Positions 25,201 to 37,200 of a stretch of 64,000 nucleotides of DNA are shown in pieces. Source of the DNA: Diospyros lotus (lineage: Eukaryota > Streptophyta > Magnoliopsida > Ericales > Ebenaceae); contig NC_068352.1 of NCBI RefSeq assembly GCF_014633365.1, positions 34,009,310 through 34,073,309 on the forward strand, read 5' to 3'. The stretch's first letter is position 1, and every line of letters begins with the position of its first letter. The notes beneath the pieces were generated by a model. The model saw nothing but the letters and a program-made list of their open reading frames with translations, had not been told where the DNA came from and ran no database searches. The position numbers and the translations under genes are program-made.

Positions 25201-28200
25201 AACCGAAGAGAGAGGAAGAAGAACGAGAGAGGAAGAATGGTAGAGAGAAGAAATTAGAATTTCAATTTATTAATTTTTCAGCATACCCCAACAAACCAAT
25301 AGCAGTAGCCTTATATAGGCATTACAAGCTCAATAGTAGCCTAGCACATGTACCCCATGTGTTTCTAAAATATCTCCTAACTATTATTATAATACTATTA
25401 CTATATTGCCCTTTAATTACTACTTGGGTCATGACAATTCCCCCCTCCTTGAGAGAGTTCTTGTCCCCAGGAACTTACAACAATTTAGCCATTGCCCCTC
25501 AACCAATACCAACTCTCTCTAGCTTTGTTGTTCTTTCTTTTATCATTCCCTTTTTGGGCCGCTTTTTCTTTGTTCTTGGATACTCCTCAGCTGAAACAAG
25601 AATGATAATCAGTGCAATCAAAGATGCATCTTCCTCCAAGGAGCGGCATACCATTTCCCGTGGGTTGGTGATAGCTACCAAATTAAGATAGCTTGTACCC
25701 ATAGATTGGGGATCCAATATGATGCCAAATCCAGTCAATATATCCTCATCTAGTGCCTTCATTGAATTTAGCTGCTTCTGGTCACAGGCAACAACTGAAA
25801 CTTGCAGTCCTTCAACCTTCAATTGATGTTGCTCCGCAACCTCAAAATTTTCAACAACATTGTGGCACATTTTAGGATCAGTTCTACACACCTTCACAAC
25901 ATTGGAAGATATTTCAGCTATAAGTAGACCATCTTCATAGCAGTTCTCATCATCAATCTGATTTGTAAACTGATTCTCAACACAATTTTTAGCTTCTTTC
26001 TCTTGCAAAATTTGGCCTAAACTGATGTCTTTATAACCTCTCTTTGCTTCTTCAGAATCATTAGTTACCCTTGACAAGTTTTCTTCAGTTCTAGCCAATG
26101 GTTCTTTAGTCCCAACATGATTTATCGCTTGTTTAATAACTAAATTTTCATCCACCTGAGGAGAAAAATTTCCAACATTAAGCTTGGTAGCTTGCAGATC
26201 TCCATTATCAACTGATCTAGGCTTCCCATCTGGTTTAAAATCATCTGGCAGCTCATCATTTCAGTTGGATGGGGCAGAATTTTCACTGCTGTGTTCACCA
26301 CGCTCCTGGTTCCACCTTTCCCTCATTTCTGATTCATGCTCCAACTCTTCCATAAAATGATCAATGCTCCTTGCTTCCTTGTTTGCTCTTTCTTTCAGCT
26401 TCTCCTCCTGCTGCTCCATTTTTAGGAATTCCTCACTGTTAAAACTTCCGTGATAATCATCAAAGTATTCCGCTGGAAAGTTGTAATGATACTTCTTAGT
26501 CAATATCATTACAAGCTCCTGTAGCTTCTTGCGGAACATTCGACCGAATTCCTTGCACTCTTCATGTATTACACTTCTTGTTTCCTTGTCAACTTGGCTG
26601 ATCCCCTTCTTCTGTTCCTTGTTGCTACCAACTGAAAATGCAGCCTTCTTTGGCTGCCATTGAGGCTCCATTCCAACTAAAAATGAAGCTTTCTTCTGCT
26701 GCAATTGAAGGCTCATCTTCTCCATGTATGCACTGCCTCCCCTAGCTTCACGAGTAGGACAACTCGAAGGCCAATAAACAGGAGCTTTGTCCATCCAAAA
26801 TCCCTTTGTTGAAATTAATTTCAGCAGCCTAAAAATCGAATCGGAATTGTATTTCTGCTTTGTTCTCAATTGCATATGCCTCTTTGCCTTCTGAACTTTA
26901 TCGTTCCTACCACTGGATCACCACCATAAGCCACCGCTAGAGATTAATTCCGCTAGAAACGTTCCAGCCTCAATCGCCTATTTTCGCAGTCGACCCAACC
27001 TCAATCGCCTTCCAATTCCTCATCCTACAGTGCCTGCTTTGAGCGATTGTGATGCACCCAATAAAATCTTTTTCTCTCAACCTATTATGCGTTCAGTTTC
27101 GGTTATGAAATCAGACGGGTTAACTACCAGTCCACTTCCCACAACCTAGATTGATCGATTAACTGATTTGCTTGCACACCCTCCCAAATGAAGTCGCTAC
27201 CCACTGAAATCGTTGCCTAATCACCCACAATTTACCACTGAAACATTGATCATAAAGTGATTTACAAGCAGTAACGTACCTCTACTTCTCGTCTAATTCC
27301 AGTAACCCCCTTTCTGGATTGACAAATCATAAACTCTCAATCGCCCAATTAGACAAGGAGAACTGTGTACCCTTGCAACGCTGCCGTTTAGATGGAATTG
27401 CACCAGCAGAAGAAGATGAAGATTGGGATATGCTCTGTTAGATCGCTTGAATGTGCTGGGCCAACCCAAATTATAATCACCGATTGTCTTTGCCTTCAAA
27501 AGTCAAATAGGACTGTTCAAAATTTCTAGGAAATAATAGCCTTACACCAGCCCAAGAGAATCGCATGCGCCACAATCAACAATTGCAATGGATAGCGACA
27601 GCAAACCCCCCTTCCTTGTTCGACCCAATCTTGATCTAGTTGTGTCTATCTTGCTCACCTATAGTAGTTGTCTTCATGTTTCGATAAGAGCCCCCCAGTC
27701 GCGCCTTCTTTTTTTAGCCTCAGTGTTGCCTCTCTAGAATGAGTCAGAACCTTCTTCCGATCAGTGTGGGTTGCTCTCTAAGGCCACCGGTTTGTTTCAC
27801 TAGTATGGGTCGGAGCTTCTGATCAAGGTGGCAGTGCTTGATTGCCACCGGTTTGCTTCACCAGTTGGGATCGAAACTTCCGATCAGAGTTGTAGCTCAC
27901 TCGGCCGTGAGAAACCCACTGAAATTACTACCTTCAAACGAATCGGAACCACAACCAAGAATTGTTGTCTCTGATACCATTTGTCATGAACCTAGGGTTC
28001 ATAACGGGCTGAAATCGGCAATCAGAAGGATCCGATTGATATAGAACCAAGAATTGACAGATTTGGGGAAGAAAATGAGAAGAAAGAGAGGGAGAAATAG
28101 AAGAACCGAAGAGAGGAAGAAGAACGAGAGAGGAAGAATGGTAGAGAGAAGAAATTACAATTTCAATTCATTAATTTTTCAGCATACCCCAACAAACCAA

Positions 28201-31200
28201 TAGCAGTAGCCTTATGTAGGCATTACAAGCTCAATAGCAGCCTAGCACATGCACCCCATGTGTTTCTAAAATATCTTCTAACTATTATTATAATACTGTT
28301 ACTATATTGCCCTTTAATTACTACTTGGGTCATGACAATTTACTGTCTTCTAAAGAACCTGCCCAATCAACATCTACAAAACACTGAATTCCTCCGTCTT
28401 CATTCTTCTTGAATAAGATTCCCTTACCAGAAGTTATTTTCAGATATCTTAGGATATGATAGACAGCGTTAAGATATTTGCTAGTGGGTGAATGCATAAA
28501 TTAACTCACTACACTTACTGCATATATAATATCAGGTCGTGTAAGAGTCAAATAAATCAGTTTTCCCACTAACCTTTGATATTTACCCTTCCCACAGCAG
28601 TATCTGTCCCATACTTCTTATATTTCCAGTTAGGTTTCAAGGGAGTGCTAGCTGGTTTTCAGCCTAGCTTACCTGTCTCCTTTAGTAGATCCAATGTATA
28701 TTTCTTTGTGAGATGCAAATGCCCTCCTTACTCCTTGTTACCTTCTTTCCTTAGAAATACCTCAATTGTCCAAGGTCTTTAACCCCATATGATTGCTGTA
28801 ATTGACCTTTAAGAGCCTTTATTTCCTGCAGATTGTCACATGTGATAATAATATCATCCACATAAACAATTAGAATAGTTTTCAAACCATTTGTAGCATG
28901 TTTAGTGAACAAGGTGTGATCCGAATGCCCTTGTTGATACCCTAGCTGGTTTAAGGTTGTGCTAAACCTTTTAAACCATGCCCTAGGAGGCTGTTTCAGC
29001 CCATACAATGATTTCTTTAATTTGCACACTCTTCCTTTTTCTTCAAAACCAAGAGAAATCTTCATATATGTCTCCTCTTCTAGGTCACCATTGAGAAATG
29101 CATTTTTTATATCTAATTGAAGCAATTCCCAATCTAAATTAGCTACCATGGATAACAATACACGTATAGAGTTGAGCTTTGTAACTGGTGCAAAAGTTTC
29201 ATTGTAGTCTATGCCGTGTGTTTGGGTAAATCCTTGGGCTACTAACCTAGTCTTATACCTCTCAATAATTCCATCAGATTTGTGTTTAATTATAAAAACC
29301 CATTTGTTGCCTACCACACTTTTTATTTTGAGATAAACTCACCACTTCCCATGTACCATTTTTCTCTAGTGCTTCCATTTCCTCCATCACTGCCCTTTTC
29401 CAATGAGGTGTTTGTGGGGCCTCATTGATATTCCTAGGAATTTGCACTTCTTCAATTCTATCTGTGAATGCCCTGAAACTTGGAGATACTTGAGAGTATG
29501 CTGCATGATTAGAGATAGGATATTTAGGGCATGATCTTACCCCATTTCTCCAGGCAATTGAAACATCTAAATCATGCTCAGGCTCTACAGGTGGCTCTGT
29601 ATTTTCTGCACTGTCTGCTCTTAACATTTTCATCAATAGGGTACTGCCACTTTAGCTTTTTTATCCTCCTCAGGTACCGGACCTTTTTCTGGGGTCAATG
29701 AATGTCTTTGCTTTGATTCAGAGTCCTTTCTTCGAGAGTACACCTAAAAAGGTGGCTGAGATTTAGCAGCAATTTCTTTTTGAATTTGCTCCTGCTGTTC
29801 TCCCCCTTGATTAGTTACTCAATTAGGAATAGGAGTATGTTAAGAGTAGAAACACAATACTCTCTAGGACACTCACACTCAAGGATAGAGACTCACAACC
29901 ACTCACGTCAACAAGAAATACAAAACACAAAAGTAAAGAACAGAAATCAGCATCAAGAACACCACAAGATTATCCTGGTTCAGTCTCAAATGAGACCTAT
30001 GTCCAGATTGGCTTGGCCTTCACTTTTCCACTATCTTGTATAGGTTGATTACATGTGCCTTTGACAGAACTCTCTCATAGCCCATATATCCTGAAAACTA
30101 TAGAGTTCCCAACCTAGAGTATACATAGCAATACCTGCCTCACTCTTAAGCGCACAGCCAAAACAGACCCACTCGCTCACAAGATAGAATTCCCGCATAA
30201 AGCACAAAATGAAGTACTGCATAACAGCCCCCTCCTGACTCATAAGCCATAGGGCAGGAGTTACAATAATAGAAAATAATGCCCCCCCAACTGACCGTTA
30301 CCCCTAACATTAGGCCAGCTGTCCTTCTAGAAGACTTTTCCTAACCAACTAAACAGGACATAAACAACACTATTTTTACATAAACTTTTTGATATCTATT
30401 CCACTAATCTAGTACAAATGTTCTAACAAAATCTCCCCCCATTTGCACTGGATTAGGCCTTCCTCAGGATCCTGCACCCTTCCCATTGACCTGCATCTTC
30501 ATTGTCCGAGCTGCAGTAGTTGTATACAGTAGCCTTGTTGTACTTGATAGGGTAGACCCCACAACATCATTATATTTGAGCTGTTACATCATTGTTGCTT
30601 AGGAGATCAAAACTCTATATTTATAAATACATATGTATGTGCATATATGTTTATATATATCATACATATACTGTATATAATATCCATGTATATGTATGTA
30701 TATATATACATGCACATATTTATACATACGTGTACATATATATAAATGTGTATGTATATACAAATGTGTACACATCTGCTCGCAGGAAGAACCATTCTAC
30801 AAGAGCAACTAATGGTTCCTATACTCCCTTGAGAACTCCCAGCTTCCTGGAACTATCCCTGGACCTGAGACCATCATCTTGTATTGTACTGAAGACTGCC
30901 CCTCTAGTAAAAGTTGAACGATCCACAGCAGGAGGAGATGGATCTATTTTTTTTTTAGGGAGGTTTCGCAAATAGTTACTTTCGAGCCAAAGCCTACACC
31001 AGACTACAGGGCTTGCAGCAGCCAACCAAGAACCAGCTATATTGGCAAATAGACGTGGAGAATCACCTTTTGGAACAAATTGTGAGAAGGGGAAGGAGTG
31101 ACTGTCCATTAATGTTTCAGAAATGGCAGATGATGAGTCACACTCATATTGGGCTTCCCCAACATTTTTCTTTTCTATATTCTATAATAATGAATAAGGA

Positions 31201-34200
31201 GTTACTCTACACTCAAAAATAGAGATTAGTGCCTTGGGAGAAGATAGAAATGCTTGTGTGTATATGCATCTGTATATGTGTACACACACATATATACATA
31301 TACAGACATATATGTTGTGTCTGTGTGTATACGTGCATGTGTATAGTGTGTATATATATTACAATATATTTTGTATATATACACTATAAAATATATATAC
31401 GCATATATCTATATACAAGTATACATATATTGATATCTATATATATACATATATATGTATACATACATAGATATATATTCATATAAGTGTACATATATTT
31501 ACCTATATACACATATATAGGTAGATATACATGTATGTACGTATACACATACGCATGCATATACATATATATAATATGTATACACATATATACATGTGCA
31601 TATGTTGGCATGCTTACATTTATAGATACATACATGTACGCGCTTATAAATGTTGTAGGTATAGTTACATTCTTATATGTATATGCACATGCATATACTA
31701 TCATGTAAGTGCGTATATGTTTATATACTTATATATCTTGAGTCCAAATGACACATCTTTTGTGGTCATTTGAATTTTTCTTTTTTGGGTCAAAATCCTC
31801 TTTTCTTCAAAGTTCTACCAAATATTATATTTGGGATTTTAAATCCCAAATGACAAATGACTAGCCCAAATGACTAAAGAGTAATTTGTTACTTGAATTA
31901 CAATATTGATATTGTGAAGATGCAATTTTTGTAGCTTTGATATAAGATAATGATGCATAGAATGAAACTGGAGTCTTGGTTAAGTGAGTAATGACAATGG
32001 AATTGTTTACAGATATTAGTGCCAATTTTTAAGTGCAACCAAAATTGAAATAAAATAGAATTACTTAGTGTTGCTGATCTATTGGGTTCAAATGAAACTT
32101 AATGTCACATTTGGTTGCAGTTCCAAAAACTATTTCTGTTTTTGTTCCTGGAAACAACCTAGAGAACATCCTTGGTGAATTGTTCCTCGAAACTATTATA
32201 AAATTTTCTGCAAACACTAGTTCAGGAACCAAGGAAAAATTGCTTTTCAAGCTTGGAAATGCTATAAGAAATTTCACTTTTTATTTGTTTCATTTCTGAG
32301 TTAAATGGAAGAGGGAAAAAAAAAGAAAAGAAATCTGAAGCAGAAATTTTCAGAACCAACCAGAGTGAAACGTGTCCATGTGCATGGTGTTCAAAGATGG
32401 AAAAAGGATATTGACATTGTTGTTTTCCCTCCTTCAAAGATATTCCAATTAAAGCAGCTCAAACAGGTTTAAAAATTGACTCCCAGAGACTTCATATACT
32501 CAGTTTATCTTATATTTCTTCAGCCTCTCATTGAACTATGTTTCTGAATGGTATTTATAATATAATATTGGTATTGGAAAGATGTTTTTAATTGGATGCT
32601 AAAAGATGGTCCTTTGGATTGTATAGCAGTTTTAAATGCAATGATGATTACACGGAAATTACCTGTTCTAGAATATAAACTTTGCAGGAATATATTCTAT
32701 GATTAATAATTTATTGTTTTTTGACCATGAAAACAGAGATCTATACTAGAAGGAAGTAGGGTGAAAAAAAGTATCACTTGCTATGGAAGGTGTTAGAGAT
32801 AAACAAAAGGATTATATACGGTGTTTGTAGGATTAGGAAAAGCTTATTACAAAGTCCCTAGAGAAGTCTTATGAAGGGTCTTAGAGAAGAAATGAGTCTG
32901 ATTTGCTTATATACAAGTTATTAAGGACAGTTTCATGGAGCAGAAACCAGTGTTCTAAAAGGCGCTAGGCGCTACTCGGGCGCCAGGCTGGGGCCTAGCG
33001 CCTAGGCGGGGCCTAGGAAAATTGCTATTTTTTTTTTTTTAAATTTTGTGATGTAATTTGATGTTATTTTCAATTAAATCAAAGTTGAAAAGCATTAATA
33101 ATGCAACATAAACCAATAATACAGCAATAATGGAATGATAAGTGAAATATAGAATTAAGCATGAGAAAATAAATTGTTGTAGATCAGTTCTAGGTTCAAT
33201 AAGACAAAAGCAACAATAATGCAACATAAACCATACTTGAAGAATTTAAGTATCTAACTATCTAATTAGACTTCTTCCTCTCCATATTCTTCTAATACAT
33301 GATCTTCATCAGACTCAAAATCAAATTCATTGAGCTCTTGCTCATCTTCTTCTTCTTCTGATTGGAAATCTTCATGAAGCTCTCTCATCCTAGAACTTCT
33401 TCTAGGTTGAAGCATCTCGTCTGCTCCAGATGCTTCACCAACCACTTCCCAAGTAAGCCCCGTACCAGGATCAATTTCTTCATCATCTTCTCCTTCAACA
33501 ATCCATCTTTGTGCATTGCTGGCATCACTAGCAAGTAGTACATCAACATTCCTTTCCTTCTCCCTCTTTTGCTTGTTCATCAGTTTTGCATTAAATTGGA
33601 CATAGACAAGATTGTTCAATCGATGCACATCTAGTTTATTTCTTTTCTTCTTATGTATCTACATAAATAAAATAAAAGTAATATCACTTTAAGTCTTTAA
33701 ATGATAGGAATAATGAAATTAAAGTATTAAAAACGTTTTAAAGTATACACTAACCCCTTCAAAAGTGCTCTAATTTCTTTCACAACCAGACGAACTACTG
33801 GTTAACGAGAGGATCCTTATCGCCATTCGTTGCAAGTTTGGAGTGTGATTTTCATAAGTTATCCACCATTTAACTACATAGGTCAAACAAGTATAAAGTA
33901 AATAAACTTATACACAATAGAAACTATGAAAATGATTAAATAAATTTTATACCTGGATTATAATTGTCATCATTTTCTGCACACCCTTGAGTTGCCCACG
34001 ATTTTCCAAAAGTTCCTTCTTTATGAGTATATTTTGGCAACTCAATATTTACAACATGGCCTTGCAATTCACCATTGGCATCATAAAACATCTCCACACA
34101 GTTAAAAAATCCATCAATGACTTCATGATCAAGTTTTATACCCATATCCTTAAAAAAGTAATAGGGATTCAAAAGGGAAGCCACAAAATGTAGTGGACTA

Positions 34201-37200
34201 TCTAGCCTATCTTTCACCCTTGCTTCAATAATCTCTATAATAGGCTGATAGTTCTTCTCAATATTATTTATTGCCTCCTTAATAGCTTCCTTTGCATGCT
34301 TAATCTCTCCATATAAAAAGCCCATAGAAGGCTTTTTAGCTGCATCAACAATTCAAAGCACCTTCACCAAAGGAGCAAAAACCTTAAGCCATAAATTCAC
34401 ACCATTCCAAAAAGTAATGCTCATCACAGTAGCAGATGTTGCTTTCCCTTTAACAGTCTTTGACCATTTGCACTCATCTCATTTAGAGCTAGTAAACATT
34501 GTCCTCATTTGAGCTTTTTTCTCCATCAAATTTTGCAAAGTAGGGAAAGAAGAAGCGAATCTAGTGACTCCCGGTCTCACAATATCCCTCTTCTTTGTAA
34601 ATGATCTCATTAAGGACAAGGTCTTATGGTGTGCATAAATGAAGATTGTCAAACTCTTGGCCTGATCAATGACTTTTTTAAACTTCGGTAGTTTTCCAAT
34701 ACTTTCAAGCATCAAATTGATAGTGTGAGTAGCACATGATGTTCAAAAGATATTTGGCCTCTTCAACTTCACTAATTTTGTCGCTCCCATATTGTTTGCA
34801 GCATTGCTGTTACTACTTGGATGACATTTTGTGGGCCAACTTGCTCAATGCACTTGTCCACATATTCAAAAATGAGTTCACTTGTATGTGCTTCGTCTGA
34901 AGACTCTCTGGAAGACAAAAAAACAGTACTTGTATTAGAATTAACACATAGGTTCATGATGCTCCTCCTATTTCTGTCTGTCCAAGCATCTGTTATAATT
35001 GAGCACTTATTTTGTGCCCACTCTTCTTCATGCTTCTTTAGTAATTCTTTAGTTCTATCCACTTCTCCCTTTAACAACGGTTCTCTCAACTGGTATTGAC
35101 TGGGAGGTTTGAAGCCCGGGCTAAATTGACCAACCGCCTCAACAAATAATTTGAAGCTATCATGATCTATAGCATTGAAAGGAATACCAGCTTCATACAC
35201 TCATCTAGTACAATACTCACGAACAGTCTGTGTTCTTTCTTTAAAGAGTGCTTCATTGATATTTTGCTGCCTTTTCATCAAACAAGTTTCAGGATTGATG
35301 GAGGTTGCAAACTTATCCATAGGGCCAAGAGTATGGGGCGTTTTATTGCTACCTAACTCTTTCAATTCATCTTCATCATCCCCCCCTTCAGAAATATTAA
35401 TAGAAGATCTCATCAAATCTTCCTCCTCCTTTTCATTCTTCTTCTTACTCTTTGCCTCGGCAATAGCATTCTTGCATTTGGCTTTACCATCCAGAGAAGA
35501 TTTTGGACATGCAGAAACATTTCTGGAAATATGACCTATGTGTTATTTTATTCTGTAAACTCCGCCAGACATAACTTTACCACACAACTTACATTTAACT
35601 TTATCCATATTCTTCAGATCAATTAACATTCCATACTCCCATCCAATATCATTGGACTTCCTTTTAAAAACTGAATCTGCATCAGACGATGCTCCCGTAC
35701 TTCGAGTCCCGTCTGACATTTTTAATTTAATTGAAGAAACTTGCAATAGAAACCTATATATAACCAATAACCTCACTTAATATTCAAAATAACAATAACA
35801 TATCATGGTTGTAAAATAATCTAATGATTCAAATTAAGATAATAAAATAGCAAAATAATTTATGTTTACAATATAATAAAAACAAAAATATAATCAATAA
35901 TAAAAACATCAATATACTATAAGCAAATAGCGGATTTTTTGGAAATATTATGGAATATATATAATTAATAATAAAAACTAAATATAAATCTAATAATTAT
36001 ATATAAATAAAAAAGAAAAATGAAATAGAATAAAAAATAAAAAACATAAAAAAGAAACCTGAAACGTAGCAAACACAAAACCCAGAGAGAGAGAGAGAGA
36101 GAGAGGGGTTATGAGTCGACGGAGATGGAGCTTGATGGCGAGGACGGGGGCGGCGGTGACGACGCTGAGACAACGAGGACGAGGAGGACGCGATGGATAA
36201 GAGGTGGTGTCGATGAAGCTTGGCAGTGAGGATGGAGCTGGACGCAGCGACGACGGTGAGCTACTGGCGGGCCGATGAAGCTTGGCGGCGTTGAGGCAGC
36301 AGTGTTGAGGTGAGAAGAGAGTGAAGAGGGGGAGACGCTGACAGGTTCGATTTAATGATTTAGCAAAAAAAGCCCTAAAAAGCTGATATTTAAAGCCAAC
36401 GAATTGGGCGCCTAGGCGCGTTGGCCGACTAGGCGCCACTTGGGCTGCCTAGGCACCCAAGCCGGTTGATTACTCGGGCCGGCACCTAGGAGGCCCGACT
36501 AGGGCAATTTCGGGGCGGCCAAGGGCCGTCTAGCCCGATTTTTAGAACACTGGTAGAAACACATGTTAGAATACATGGAGGAGATACTTCTTTTTAAAGT
36601 ACAATTGGATTACTTCAGGGATCTATATTAATCCATTATCTTTTTTCCCTAGTAATGGATGAACTCAGTAAAAATATTCTGGCAGAGATGCTTTGGCATA
36701 TGCTATTTGCAAATAACATTATGTCGTTGGATCAGACAAAAGGAGAATTGAATACCAAAGTTGAGGTATCGAAGAAGACTTTAGAATGTATAAGTTTTAA
36801 GTTCAATAGATTGAAAACTAAATATAGGAAATGTGAATTTAGTTAATATATGCATGTAGATGATGTTATGGTAAAACTCGAACACTAAGTCATTTGAAGA
36901 AAATATTAGTTTAGATATCTTTGATTGATCATCCAAAAAGATGGAGGAAATAACAAGGATGCCATACATAGAATTAGGGTGAGATAGTTAAAATGGAATA
37001 GGTCACTCAACATTTTATGTGATGATAAGATTTTGTTAAAATTGAAAGGAAAATTTATAGGAAAGACCAACTTTGTCATATAGCACATAGTGTTGTCAGA
37101 GAAGCACTAATATGTGCAAAATATGAGCATAGGGGAGATGAGGATGTTAAGATGGATATGCGGCCATACAAGAAAGAACATTAGAAAAGAAGTTATTAAT

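Larger units (their letters stand above)
25079..28337 (-). mobile_element. Non-autonomous LTR retrotransposon (LARD-like) inserted in a copia RNase H
   Basis: Near-identical LTRs at 25,079-25,436 and 27,982-28,337 (TGTCATGA...TCATGACA) flank 2.55 kb. On the minus strand a primer-binding site lies next to the right LTR and a polypurine tract next to the left LTR, so the element is on the minus strand. The flanks GTTTA (25,074-25,078) and ATTTA (28,338-28,342) match at 4 of 5 bases. No protease, RT, RNase H or integrase is present. Instead there is one long ORF of unknown type (25,499-26,875). It interrupts the copia RNase H exactly between two parts that are adjacent in relatives. Confidence 0.9.

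Noticed and set aside
30592..31773. Several tyrosine/isoleucine-rich ORFs on both strands
   Set aside because: They are translations of TA/TG simple repeats.
35990..36439. 149-codon minus-strand frame with leucine/serine-rich sequence
   Set aside because: It covers the 5' end and subterminal array of the hAT element upstream of the transposase start and has no conserved domain.
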